A DNA stretch of 64,000 nt from Gammaproteobacteria bacterium (lineage in GTDB: Bacteria; Pseudomonadota; Gammaproteobacteria; Steroidobacterales; Steroidobacteraceae), in the NCBI GenBank assembly GCA_003164785.1, contig PLUE01000069.1, forward strand, positions 495,755-559,754, in the 5' to 3' direction. This document shows positions 44,694 through 54,263 of this stretch, one piece after another. Position 1 is the stretch's first letter. Each line of letters begins with the position of its first letter. Position numbers and translations under genes: made by a program. The notes under the pieces were generated by a model. It was not told the origin of the DNA and searched no databases. It worked only from the letters and a program-made list of their open reading frames with translations.

Positions 44694-45311
44694 TTGGGAC
44701 AGTCCGCCGCGCTCTATTGCCGGGTTTCGACCGCTGATCAGACCTGTGCCCGCCAGGAGCGGGACCTTAAGGCCTTCGCCAAGAAGGCCGGCTATAAAAT
44801 CGTCGGCGTGTACAAGGAAACCGCCTCAGGCACCAAGGACGAACGCGCCCAGCGCAAGGAAGTCCTGGCACTCGCCCAGGCTCGCAAGATCGACATCATT
44901 CTGGTCACTGAACTCACCCGATGGGGTCGATCCATGCTGGATCTGTTCCATACGCTGCAGGATCTGCAGGGCTGGAACGTGTCCCTCGTGGCGCAGACCG
45001 GCGTCCAGTTCGATCTTCGCACCGCTCAGGGCAAGCTGATCGCCTCCCTCATGGCGGCGCTCGCGGAGTTCGAGCGTGACCTCTTGCGTGAAAGGGTCCG
45101 GTCAGGAATCGCCGCGGCACGCAAGCGCGGCGTGGTATTCGGTCGGAAGCCAGGCCAACGGGTCAAAGCCGATCGCCATACGCCCAAGGTCCTGCAACTG
45201 GTCGAGGCCGGCCAGTCCTATCGGGAAATCAGTCATCGGCTCGGAATCAGTAAAAACACTGTTCTCGGCATCGTCAAACGTGACCGTGCTAGCGGCGCCA
45301 AGGCCGCCTAA
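44694..45311 (+). CDS. Serine recombinase (resolvase/invertase family)
   Basis: This protein of about 205 aa has the catalytic serine in YCRVSTADQT near the N-terminus. The family motifs LVTELTRWGRSMLDLF, GKLIASLMAALAEFERDLLRERVRSG and a C-terminal helix-turn-helix (VEAGQSYREISHRLGISKNT) complete a normal resolvase. TTG 44694 has GAGGG five bases upstream; TTG 44676 is an alternative. It may have mobilised the surrounding debris and could act on the palindrome at 44652-44668. Confidence 0.9.
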   Translation: MGQSAALYCRVSTADQTCARQERDLKAFAKKAGYKIVGVYKETASGTKDERAQRKEVLALAQARKIDIILVTELTRWGRSMLDLFHTLQDLQGWNVSLVAQTGVQFDLRTAQGKLIASLMAALAEFERDLLRERVRSGIAAARKRGVVFGRKPGQRVKADRHTPKVLQLVEAGQSYREISHRLGISKNTVLGIVKRDRASGAKAA

Positions 45312-45351
45312 CGATCAGAGTGAAAACCTGCATAACACGTCGAGGTCAACG

Positions 45352-45810
45352 ATGCGACGAATTGCTCTCGTTCTTGGTCTAGTCGCCTGCGTAGCCGTGC
45401 ACGCGGACATCGACTACGCCGGTTGCGGAGAGACTACGCCGGAAATAAACGACTGCGTCCAGAAAAAGTTGGAGAAGGCGGACCAATTACTAAATGAAAT
45501 CTATGGTGTGGTCATCAAGGAATTGTCGGCGGGGACGGATGATCCGAATCCGCTATTCAACGATGAACGAAAAAGGACGCTCATTGCGGCGGAGCGAGCA
45601 TGGGTGAAATTCAAGGATGCACAGTGTGCCGTAGAGTACGATCTTGTCGCACCTGGAACGGCCGCACCGGCAATATCCGGCCAATGCATGATTGATCTGA
45701 TACACGAAAGAATTCAGTTCCTGCGGCGCGTCGCAGAACAAATCCATTGGGATTCGAAGCTTTGCAAGGCAGATAAAACGAATTGTGCGCTGCCCTCCGA
45801 TTTACCTTAG
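45352..45810 (+). CDS. LprI/DUF1311-family secreted protein
   Basis: This 152-aa protein has a Sec signal peptide (MRRIALVLGLVACVAVHA) and the DUF1311 (LprI) pattern: CVQKKLEKADQLLNEIY, RTLIAAERAWVKFKDAQC and CMIDLIHERIQFLR, with conserved cysteines. Some family members inhibit lysozyme in the periplasm. ATG 45352 is chosen because the signal peptide starts there, and CGAGGTC precedes it. It does not appear related to the flanking defence genes. Confidence 0.8.
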   Translation: MRRIALVLGLVACVAVHADIDYAGCGETTPEINDCVQKKLEKADQLLNEIYGVVIKELSAGTDDPNPLFNDERKRTLIAAERAWVKFKDAQCAVEYDLVAPGTAAPAISGQCMIDLIHERIQFLRRVAEQIHWDSKLCKADKTNCALPSDLP

Positions 45811-45900
45811 AGGGCATAAATTTCCGTTTCGTGTCTTGCCCTCACCATTGCCGGAAATAGATCCGGCGGTTGCCACGGCTCTGCGCGAAGCTTTCCTGCT

Positions 45901-46206
45901 TCAGCGCTACGGGGGCAGGGAGTCGATCCTGAGATCATCCCCGGTCTGGGTGGAGCGGGGATCCAAAGGACCGTTGCTGCGTTGGCCGCCAACTACTCGG
46001 TTCAGGCATGGCTCGACGCACGTGCAGCATTCAACGTGGTAGATCAGTGGCGAGCTGCGCTCGGTGAGGCGGCGGGCGACCCCGTTCTCATCGAGCAAGT
46101 GCGCTTGGACGGCCAGGAGATCCAATCTATCTACGCGCGTCGCAAAGACCCCGCCGCAGAACTCGCGGCGGAGGAGCTAGCCTGGCGCCTTGACGAAGAC
46201 GCATGA
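45901..46206 (+). pseudogene. N-terminally broken ORF preceding the helicase
   Basis: The frame ending at 46206 encodes VDPEIIPGLGGAGIQRTVAA and, further on, LAWRLDEDA, and overlaps the helicase start. It lacks a proper start: only TTG 45982 is available, without a ribosome site. A separate frame upstream (about 45850-45910) reads EIDPAVATALREAFLLQ, so a frameshift near 45905 probably split one gene of over 110 codons. It is likely the first gene of the helicase operon. Function is unknown. Confidence 0.4.
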
Positions 46207-48265
46207 TGGATGACTTTCAGATTGACGCTCGACGGTGGCGCTTCCTCGATAATCCGGCTCGGTACATTGAGCGCGAGACAGGGGGTCTCCAGATCGAGCC
46301 GCTCAAGAGACAATTCAAGACGGCGAAGGAGCTCCTCTCGCGGCTCGCTAGCGGACGTGGGATCCTCCTAGCCGATGACGTTGGGCTCGGCAAGACGACC
46401 GTCAGTGCGCTCGTCGCATGGGTCATAGCCCTCCAGGACAAGCGAGTGCGTATCTACGCGCCGAACGAGGTGCTGCGTCGACGCTGGGCAGAGGAACTCG
46501 AACGCCACATACCCATGCTTGCACATATTGGCGCAAGCTCGGACTGCATCAAGCAAGGGGATGTCGGCAAATTGAATGCGGGTCGTATCCAGGTGGCGAC
46601 CCACTACTCGTTAGTAAAAAGCCACGACTACGGTGAGCAGCGAACCGCGTGCGACCTGATGATTATCGACGAGGCGCACCGCGCCAAGGGCGATGGCAGC
46701 GCTTTCAATGAAGCTCTGCACAACCTTGGGGGTCGTGCGAAGCGGAAACTGATACTCACGGCGACGCCGTTCAGCATCAGGCTTACAGAGTTGGAGCAGT
46801 TACTGCAATTTGTCGGCGCAACCAAACTCGATGCGGTGCGTCTCTACGCCGCAGAGTTGAAGCGGTTGTATGTCCTGCGCGATGGGCACGACATCCCCGC
46901 CGAATCCAAGCGGCTTGTGAGCGCTGCGCGAGAGGCTATCGAGGCGCTCCAGCCGTATGTCATTCGTCACTGCATCGAGGATCTGTCTGCGTCGGAGCGT
47001 ACGCACTTCGGTGCCGATGGCGCCGGCCGGTGGGAAATCCTCACAACTGCGGCAACACAGGAGGACCTTTCCCTGCTCCTCCGGATGGACCGCCTACTGC
47101 GTCTCACGCAAGAGCGACGGGGCGAGCGGCGCAATGATCCGCGCTTCCATGTCGGCTGGCAGCATTTGGCAACCAAATAGACCGTGCAGCGGAGCGAGCA
47201 ACTCACAACCATGACCCTGTCTCAGGGTGGCACATCAAAAAGGCGAAGGTATTGCTCCGCTCCCGCCGCGCGACAATCCACCCGAAAATAGCTGCCGTCA
47301 GTAGCGCGATTGGCCCCCTGGTTGAGGCCGGGGAGAAGGTGCTTTTGTTCTGTCACCACCGGGCAACGGCTAGCGAATTGCTAAACGCATTGGAGCGATG
47401 TCTAAAGACAGATAGGGTATCCTCGACTGGTCCGCCCGAGCGGGTATGGCGAGCCGCCTGGGAGTCATTGCTACCCGACGATGATTCTCTCGTGACGCCA
47501 ATCATCGACTGGCTTTGCTCGCCCGCCATGCGGCGCCAGGTCGGCCGGTGGATAGGGGTGCCTGCGAGCAACCCGAAATCTCTAGCCGCTCAGTTCGCGA
47601 GGATTCGGCCGCGCAACACGAGCTCAGGAGTACCGACGATCTTCGAGGCGGCAAAAAAACTGACGGAGGGGTTACTCGACATACAGTCTACGTCGACGCG
47701 CGCTCTCTTGAAAAACATCGCGAAGGGCGAGCAGACCTTCGGCGGCAAAATCTCCCACTTCCCTGGACGCCTCGACGATGGCTTTCGAGTGATGGGAACA
47801 TGGGACCACGACGGACACGCCGAGCGGCCAAAGACGCTGTACACAGGAAAACCGGACATCGTACTCGCCATCTTCAACAGCCCTTTCGGGCCCGATGTGC
47901 TGGTCACGACCGATCGCCTCAGCGAAGGCGTCGACCTGCATCGGTGCTGTCGACACCTGATCCATTACGAACTCGATCCCAGCCCCGTGCGCACCTTGCA
48001 GCGAAATGGCCGCGTGCGTCGTGTTGGTTCGTGGGCATCGATGACGAGCCAACCGATTTGCTACGCTTATCCAACCTTCGGCGGAACGCGTGATGAGAAG
48101 GCAGTCGGAGTCATGAAACAGCGAATTAATGCCTTCGGGCTGTTGCTCGGCGGCGTCCCGTCGCTTGGTGACGATTCGGGCGAAAGCCAGCACAGCTTGG
48201 TGGAGGAGGTCCTCGACCGTGCTCGCAAAGGTCTGGCCTCGCTCAATAGAAAACTCAGTGTTTGA
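46203..48265 (+). pseudogene. SNF2-type helicase, frameshifted
   Basis: The N-terminal half (325 codons) has motif I LLADDVGLGKTTVSAL (about residues 55-70), motif II MIIDEAHR and motif III LTATPF. The C-terminal half in another frame has VLLFCHHRATASELL, VTTDRLSEGVDLHRC and LQRNGRVRRVGS. The frames can be joined near 47150-47165, where the second frame reads on smoothly through 47181-47251, so a one-base indel explains the break. Together they make a protein of about 685 aa. It is either a decayed defence helicase or a sequencing error. Confidence 0.8.
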
Positions 48266-48398
48266 GTCAAACGACCATAAACTGCGAGGGCCGCCGCGGC
48301 TCAAACGGTGCAGTTTTCGTCGAAATCGTGGCCTAAGGAGTTCGGCCTTTTCGCGTTCGCGGGACGATGAATCGCACCACCTCAAGGTTCCGTTTAAG

Positions 48399-49457
48399 TC
48401 AGTATCCTGGGTATCGGTTCCAGGTATCGCTGGACTCCAGGCCCAACGTTTCCTCGCTGACGCCAAGCAGATCATCGGCAATCACTGTGATCTCGTCTCG
48501 CAGTTCCAGTCCGTCGAGCCATTTCGGAGGGATCGAGCCCACCCCGTGTATGACGCCCCAAAGGTTGCCAGCAATGGAGCCCGTACTATCGCTGTCGCCT
48601 GAGTGATTGACGGCCAAAAGCACGGCCTCCTTGAAGGTCCGGCACGCGAGCACGCAGTACAGCGCGATCGCGACGGCTTCCTCCGCGACCCAGCCCCCGC
48701 CGAGTTGCGCTACGGCGTCAGCGTCAGGGCCTCGAGTAGTCGCGATGGCCACTGCATGTTCGACGGCGAGGAGAGTCTCCTCATGTCCGGCGCATTGCTT
48801 CAGCTCGTTAAGTGCTCCGGGAAGAGCTTCGGAGAGGATCTCATCGTGAACTAGGCGACTAAGGAGGCTCGACAGGAAGCCGGTCGCTGCCAGGGCGGTC
48901 GGATGGCCGTGCGTGAGTGACGCGGAATCCACCGCCATCTGGAACGCCATGTTAGCGGACACGGCCAGTCCGATGGGCGCGACTCGCATCACCGTGCCGC
49001 AGCCCTTGCTCTCATTCCTAACTGCATATCCCAACTGGGTGGCGTCCCGAAGAGCGGCGATGCAGGTGTTGCCCGGTGCCCGCTGCACGCGTAGCGTTTG
49101 TAGTCCGGCGAGCCATCCGTCCATCTCGACCTCAATTTTGGGCGCGTAGCCCTGGGTCTGTAGCCAGCGCAAATAGGCGCGATGGATAACGGCAGTCGGA
49201 TTACAGATTCCGCGATTCGCGTACCGTACTGCAGCACGTATGAAGCCCTCGGCGGTAAACAGTGTCATCTGCGTATCGTCAGTGATTGCGCCGCTGCGGC
49301 CGTACGCCGGCGCGTAATCACGAATTCCCTCGGGGCCGAAGCGGCTCAGAATCTCGTCTCGTGACAGGAACTCTACAGGGGCACCGAGCGCATCCCCGAC
49401 GGCACCTCCCAGCAGACAGCCGCGAAACCGATCCTGAACGGACAAAAGAGTTGTCAT
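48399..49457 (-). CDS. ADP-ribosylglycohydrolase
   Basis: This 352-aa DraG/ARH-family protein should remove ADP-ribose from protein or nucleic acid. Metal-binding motifs are present: GAVGDALGAPVEF near the N-terminus, ITDDTQMTLF (about 60-70) and HSGDSDSTGSIAGN near residues 285-298. The ATG ending at 49457 has AAGGTGG eight bases upstream and is preferred to the GTG at 49469. It follows the HDAC-fold gene on the same strand after 107 bases. In this setting it may reverse an ADP-ribosylation signal or neutralise a toxin, which is inference. Confidence 0.9.
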   Translation of the reverse strand: MTTLLSVQDRFRGCLLGGAVGDALGAPVEFLSRDEILSRFGPEGIRDYAPAYGRSGAITDDTQMTLFTAEGFIRAAVRYANRGICNPTAVIHRAYLRWLQTQGYAPKIEVEMDGWLAGLQTLRVQRAPGNTCIAALRDATQLGYAVRNESKGCGTVMRVAPIGLAVSANMAFQMAVDSASLTHGHPTALAATGFLSSLLSRLVHDEILSEALPGALNELKQCAGHEETLLAVEHAVAIATTRGPDADAVAQLGGGWVAEEAVAIALYCVLACRTFKEAVLLAVNHSGDSDSTGSIAGNLWGVIHGVGSIPPKWLDGLELRDEITVIADDLLGVSEETLGLESSDTWNRYPGY

Positions 49458-49564
49458 CGGTTGGTCCACCTTATGAGTAACGTGGGAATAGCGACGCTCG
49501 AAATAAGGCTACCGTCATGCCCGAATCGACGGCAGACGAATTGAGCAGTGGCCCGTGCACTCCC

Positions 49565-50464
49565 TCAAAACCGGTTCGCCGTGGCGGCGCGGTTGAGTGG
49601 GCGGATGGCGGTGGAGTCACAATACGCGTCGACGCACGCGCGCATAGTATTCAAGTGCAGCGCCAGAACGCGTTCAATCGGATTCTGATAACCGCCGGCA
49701 AGATTCCAGGCGATTGGAACCGACTGTTGATGCGCGGCATCAAAGACGATTTTGTCCCGCAACATCATTTGTTCGGTGCTCAATACACCGCCGAGAGGGT
49801 CATCCACGTGGACGTCGGCACCCGCCTGGTACAGCACGATGTCAAAATCCGTCAGGCGTTTCACGATTTCCCGTAGTCGAGCGATATAGGCGTCGGCGTC
49901 CGAGGGTTGATGATACCAGCGCCCGAAACTCGCATTGACGACAGCCCGACCCATCGAGAGCCGTTGAATGATCTGCTCGGTGCCGTCGCCAAAATGCTGG
50001 TCGCAGTCGAGGATCAGTACTCTCCGCACGAGTCCCTCGGCGAGAAGCTTTGCCGCGCTGACGGTGAGGGAGTTGAAGGTACAGAATCCCCCACCGGAAT
50101 CATAGTGAGCATGATGAAACCCGCTAACGGGCGCGCACGCCACGCCCGATCGCAGCGCCTCGCGGGCAGCTGCCAACATCGAACCGTTCGTCCAGGGCAG
50201 AGAGCGGGCGACTTCCGGCGACTTGTTGTCAAATCCATTCGGCAACTTCAAGTCCAAAACACCCCGTACATAAGCGGGATCGTGTGAATGGCTGAGATCC
50301 TCGACCGTGACGGGTACAAAGGTCAGCACGGCAATAGGTAACCCCGAAGACTGCCACTCGGCCACCACCTGTCCCGGCTTGCTCGCGCTCGGACTGAAGG
50401 ACTGGGAGTCGGCGAGCATTTGCTCGCAATAGAACACCGGGATCATTTTCTCAATATTGTTCAC
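49565..50464 (-). CDS. Histone deacetylase-fold amidohydrolase
   Basis: This 299-aa zinc hydrolase of the HDAC/acetoin-utilisation superfamily has the catalytic pair in SGFHHAHYDSGGGFC, zinc ligands in LDCDQHFGDGT and YQAGADVHVDDPLGG, and the late GGY motif in NLAGGYQ. It starts with GTG 50464, ten bases after AGGAG. It lies 61 bases downstream of the WYL gene and upstream of the ARH gene, all on the minus strand, so the three are probably co-transcribed. The substrate is unknown; deacetylation of a protein, a polyamine or an acetylated ADP-ribose is possible. Confidence 0.88.
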   Translation of the reverse strand: MNNIEKMIPVFYCEQMLADSQSFSPSASKPGQVVAEWQSSGLPIAVLTFVPVTVEDLSHSHDPAYVRGVLDLKLPNGFDNKSPEVARSLPWTNGSMLAAAREALRSGVACAPVSGFHHAHYDSGGGFCTFNSLTVSAAKLLAEGLVRRVLILDCDQHFGDGTEQIIQRLSMGRAVVNASFGRWYHQPSDADAYIARLREIVKRLTDFDIVLYQAGADVHVDDPLGGVLSTEQMMLRDKIVFDAAHQQSVPIAWNLAGGYQNPIERVLALHLNTMRACVDAYCDSTAIRPLNRAATANRF

Positions 50465-50525
50465 GTCGCACCGTCTCCTGTTGTCGTCGGCGCATCCTAC
50501 AGCGTCAATGCGACAGGATAGGTCG

Positions 50526-51539
50526 TTATTGGTACTGGGCGGCGGCCTCGGTCAGCCGCTTGGACAGCGCACGCCGCAAGGCGACCGGATGGAGTACGCA
50601 GAGGTTTTCAGCGTGTCCGAGTATCCACGTGTGCAGCGCCCAGGTGTCCCGTACGGTCGCGGTCATGCTCAGGGTTCCGTCCTTGTCTGTGGTAATGGTC
50701 ATATCATCGCTTAGGGGAGAATCATGTAGGGTTTTTTGCAATTCCGGGCTGATTTTCGCACGTAGTCTAATGTTGCGACCATCGCCGAACTGGTCGACAC
50801 CGGCGGCCAAGAACTGATCGAGAGAAAATGAGCTGCGGGGGCACGACTCGAGTTCGCGTAGGCGCACAGAAATGAAGCGCTGGATGGCGTAATGGCGCGG
50901 GGATTCACCGCCATCCTTTTGATGAGCGATCAGGTAAAGCGATGAGCCGCGAAGGATCAGTGCGCGAGGGAAAAGCACGCGAGAACGGGGCATCAACTCT
51001 TGAAGTGACTGGTATTCGGCCTCTACCGGGATATCGTTGAGCACGGCTCTTTGCAGCGTCTGCACCACCGGGGTCGCGATCCGTGGCGGCTTCAGCACCA
51101 CGTGCGAGGGGACCACACGCACGCGGTCGGCCCAACGCACGTTGGCGCCCGCCCGCGCTAGCGCCGCCAGGGCCTTGTTGGCCTGCGAGAAGCGCCCTTC
51201 AAGCGCCTCGAAAAAGCACGCGGGTAGGTGTGTTTGCATCGCGTCTCGCATCATAAAGAGAGCCATCGCTTCGGCCGTCTCCATGCCAGGGATGTCAACA
51301 CTGCGTGTCTTCTTCCAGCGCCAACGCTGCGGGCGGACCCTGTCATTGAGATCCAAGGGCATACATTGCTGCAGCGTGTCCAGATCCCGTTCTACTGTGC
51401 GCCGCGTCACCCTGAAGCCGCGCGTTTCGAGTGCGACGGCGAGGTCTTGGACCGACCGGCCGGGATGGTCGCCGTTAGGAATTAGTCTCAACATCTCCCA
51501 CTGGCGCAGAATGACATTGGGTTTGGCGTGGTTCGGCAT
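50526..51539 (-). CDS. WYL-domain transcriptional regulator (BrxR/CapW-like), copy 1
   Basis: This 337-aa protein has an N-terminal winged helix (LRQWEMLRLIP through RRTVERDLDTLQ, about 10-62). A WYL domain follows in the middle (EYQSLQELMPRSRVLFPRALILRGSSLYLIAHQ). A C-terminal WCX-like part begins around residue 245 (IRLRAKISPELQKTLH). Such proteins repress defence operons and are released by a nucleic-acid-type ligand. It is divergent from the AddB-like gene, and the shared motif described at 51556-51586 lies between them. It is a paralogue of the protein at 61276-62292, beginning with the same LRQWE segment. Confidence 0.9.
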   Translation of the reverse strand: MPNHAKPNVILRQWEMLRLIPNGDHPGRSVQDLAVALETRGFRVTRRTVERDLDTLQQCMPLDLNDRVRPQRWRWKKTRSVDIPGMETAEAMALFMMRDAMQTHLPACFFEALEGRFSQANKALAALARAGANVRWADRVRVVPSHVVLKPPRIATPVVQTLQRAVLNDIPVEAEYQSLQELMPRSRVLFPRALILRGSSLYLIAHQKDGGESPRHYAIQRFISVRLRELESCPRSSFSLDQFLAAGVDQFGDGRNIRLRAKISPELQKTLHDSPLSDDMTITTDKDGTLSMTATVRDTWALHTWILGHAENLCVLHPVALRRALSKRLTEAAAQYQ

Positions 51540-51555
51540 GGCGGGATCATCCGGT

Positions 51556-51586
51556 CATATATTGTCGCGGGAATCGTATATTCTTC
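51556..51586. promoter_or_regulatory. Putative WYL operator/promoter, site 1
   Basis: CATATATTGTCGCGG (51556-51570), eight spacer bases and TATTCTTC (51579-51586) lie between the divergent WYL and AddB-like genes. The same bipartite pattern with the same eight-base spacing occurs at 61223-61253 before the second WYL gene, with 13 of 15 and 8 of 8 bases identical. TATTCT could be a -10 element. This is a strong candidate for the binding site of one or both WYL proteins. Confidence 0.6.
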
Positions 51587-51617
51587 TGTGCCGGGAATGA
51601 ACAGGAAATAGGAAACA

Positions 51618-54263
51618 GTGCAGCGGGTACGCTTTGGCTTGTCGCTAGACGGCGAACGGGGGTGGCATTCGCGGGACGCCCTTGGCGAGTCCACGGTGGG
51701 ACCTCTTGGCTTTCTCACTTTACTCGAGACCCAACTTGGGTTAACGCGACTAGCGGTATCCGAGTCCGAGCGGGTGGTGCAGTGGCGGGCGTGTCTTTCG
51801 GCCTGCCGCACTGGCGGTCGGTTCTACGAGCGCAGTTTCCAAACGGACGAACTCGGTACCGCAGCCACGCTTCTGCGTTGGCGCGATACGTGGATCGAAC
51901 ACGGTTGGAGAGGTGCTCCACCGGCCGGCGCTACGCGCCTCGCTGACCTGGCCGCCGTCGAGAGCGCCGCGCGTGGCAAGTTGGCTCCGTGTCTGGGCGA
52001 GCGACTCTGGGAGGCGGCCGCGATGCTGACGCAACGGCCTGTACAGATCGAAGTGGTCGAACTCCTCGATCCAATCGAAGGTTTTTCGCACGCCTGGCGT
52101 GCGGTGTTTTCTCGGTTACCATGCGTCAAACCGCCTGTATCAGAGCCGGTGGCTTGCGGTGACGATGGGTCGTTTTTGAGAGATCTTCAGGAACATGTGC
52201 GAGCCCTCGGCAAAGGGGGGCGGCCCGAAAAGCTTCAATGGCACGAGGATGGCAGCGTTCGGATTGTCCGCGCGGAAACCGAGCTCGCCGCTGCGGAGTG
52301 GGTTGCTGCGGAAATCCAACGGCGGCCGCAAGACGATCGATTGATTGTGTCTGAACATGACGGCGCGCTGGTCGATGCAGCGGCGATGGCCTTCGACCAG
52401 CCCCTGCAAGGACTCTCTGATCCGTCCGCTTTTCGCCCGTCGCTTCAGGTGCTGCCGCTGGCATTGCGACTGATCTGGGATCCCCTCGATTTCCGGGCGC
52501 TGATGCAGTTTTTGACGCATCCAATCGGACCACTGCCCCGATATGCACGCAGCCGACTCGCGCAAAAGATGGCCTCGACGCCCGGCCTGGGAGGCGCGAG
52601 TTGGAGTAGCGCGTTATCCGACATCGAGGCGCACTACGGCACTCGCGGCCCGCAGGTCGTTCAGGATATTGCGCTCTGGCTCGAACATCCGCGATTCCCG
52701 ACCGCTCAGCAGGCCCCCTTGAGTGCGGTCGTCGATCGCGCACGCCGTTTAGCAGAGTTCTTCCAGCAGCGATTGGTCGACGAGAATGATATTCAGCGGG
52801 TAGGCGCCGTGGCGGGCTTTCGTCAATGTCAGTCCGTACAGCATTCATTGGAAGCGCTGATCGAGCAGCGCGAAGAACGTATCGGCCCGGAGGCCCTGGA
52901 CAAGCTCGTGAGCCAGGCGACGGCCGCCGGGACCGATAACCCGTTAATGCGGGCACAAGCCGGTGCCGGAGGACAGGTTAAGGATCCCGCTGCGGCTATT
53001 GAGCCGTTTGATGACGTGCTCTGGTGGTCGATGCGCGCCGTGCCGCTGATTCCCGCGTACCCCTGGTCGAGGAGCGAGCGAGAAGCTCTCGCCACGGTGG
53101 GAGTTGAATTGCCGGATACCGCGCGGCTGCTGGAGCGTCAAGCGCGCGGGTGGTGTTGCCCCATATTACAGGCGCGTAAACATTTGACGCTGATCCTTCC
53201 CGCCGAGGGGGAAGAATTTCACCCGATGTGGCTCACACTGGCCGCGATTCTGGATCGGCCCTTCATTGAATCGGTCGAGTCGGTTTTGCAGAGCGCCGCA
53301 CCGACCCAAGGCATTGCCGAAGTCCCCTACCGGCCACTGCCGGCGCGGCGACGTTGGTGGCAGGTGCCCCGCGGCGCCATCCGGGGCTGGCAGAAGTACG
53401 ATGCTTCGTACTCGAGTCTCCAGAGTTTCATCTACAACCCGTACCAGTGGGCGTTGTCCTATCCCGGACAGCTCAAGGCGTCAGCGCTTCTCACCTTGCC
53501 GAGCGATTCGCAGCTCTACGGCAGCCTCGCGCATCGGGCTGTGGAGCGGCTCTACCGGCAACCGGAAGCCCTGGGTTGGTCGGTCGAGCAGGTGCGGGCA
53601 TGGTTTGATACCACGCTGGACGGCATCCTGATCGAGGAGGGTGCGGTGCTCTTCATGCCGGGGAGGTCTGCCGATCGGGAAACGCTGCGTCAGCGCGTGC
53701 GCCGGGCCCTCGGGGAACTGCACCGGCATCTGCAGGCTGCGGGAGCCCAGCGCGTGGAGCCTGAGAAGGCACTTAAGGCTGATACGCCCTTGGGCACATT
53801 GGCCGGCGACACGGATCTCTTGGTCAGCCTTACCGGGAATGACCAGGTCGTTATCGATATGAAGTGGAGCGGAACGCGTTGGCATCGCGATCACCTGAAG
53901 GCCCAATCACACATTCAGCTCGCGATTTACGCGCGCATGGTCGAGCGGAATACGTCGAACTGGCCTGCTGTGGCGTATTTCATCTTACGCGATGCGCAGC
54001 TTCTTCCCACGGCGGCTGGAGTTTTCCCGGGTGCGAGTCCCGTGATAGTGCCGGGTTCCTCGACCGCGTTAGTGTGGGCGAAGCTTGAGACCACCTGGCG
54101 TTGGCGCCGTGAGCAGATCGAGGCCGGGAACCTTGAGCTCGCACTCGAGGACCTTGAACCCACCCCAGAATCCGTCCCGCCGGCTCAAGCCTTGACGATG
54201 GAACCCCCGAATGAACGGTTCAATCCGTTTGTGTACCTTGCCGGTTGGGGGGTGGATGCATGA
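51618..54263 (+). CDS. AddB-like PD-(D/E)XK nuclease
   Basis: This 881-aa protein has a C-terminal RecB-type nuclease: GSLAHRAVERL (about residue 635), GDTDLLVSLTGNDQVVIDMK (Asp and DxK, about 735-755) and QSHIQLAIYARMV (about 765). The N-terminal 550 residues resemble a degenerate helicase-like scaffold, as in AddB. The iron-sulphur cysteine set of true AddB is not visible. GTG 51618 follows AGGAAATAGGAAACA. Its stop overlaps the next start (ATGA). With the helicase-nuclease downstream it should form an AddAB-type end-processing complex. Confidence 0.78.
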   Translation: MQRVRFGLSLDGERGWHSRDALGESTVGPLGFLTLLETQLGLTRLAVSESERVVQWRACLSACRTGGRFYERSFQTDELGTAATLLRWRDTWIEHGWRGAPPAGATRLADLAAVESAARGKLAPCLGERLWEAAAMLTQRPVQIEVVELLDPIEGFSHAWRAVFSRLPCVKPPVSEPVACGDDGSFLRDLQEHVRALGKGGRPEKLQWHEDGSVRIVRAETELAAAEWVAAEIQRRPQDDRLIVSEHDGALVDAAAMAFDQPLQGLSDPSAFRPSLQVLPLALRLIWDPLDFRALMQFLTHPIGPLPRYARSRLAQKMASTPGLGGASWSSALSDIEAHYGTRGPQVVQDIALWLEHPRFPTAQQAPLSAVVDRARRLAEFFQQRLVDENDIQRVGAVAGFRQCQSVQHSLEALIEQREERIGPEALDKLVSQATAAGTDNPLMRAQAGAGGQVKDPAAAIEPFDDVLWWSMRAVPLIPAYPWSRSEREALATVGVELPDTARLLERQARGWCCPILQARKHLTLILPAEGEEFHPMWLTLAAILDRPFIESVESVLQSAAPTQGIAEVPYRPLPARRRWWQVPRGAIRGWQKYDASYSSLQSFIYNPYQWALSYPGQLKASALLTLPSDSQLYGSLAHRAVERLYRQPEALGWSVEQVRAWFDTTLDGILIEEGAVLFMPGRSADRETLRQRVRRALGELHRHLQAAGAQRVEPEKALKADTPLGTLAGDTDLLVSLTGNDQVVIDMKWSGTRWHRDHLKAQSHIQLAIYARMVERNTSNWPAVAYFILRDAQLLPTAAGVFPGASPVIVPGSSTALVWAKLETTWRWRREQIEAGNLELALEDLEPTPESVPPAQALTMEPPNERFNPFVYLAGWGVDA

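Noticed and set aside
48318..48360. Possible terminator between the converging helicase and ARH genes (GGCC repeats followed by TTTT)
   Set aside because: The stem is only four to five bases with a poor loop; too weak to call.
52126..52956. 276-aa minus-strand frame in the AddB-like gene
   Set aside because: Arg/Pro-rich shadow coding; no start signals.
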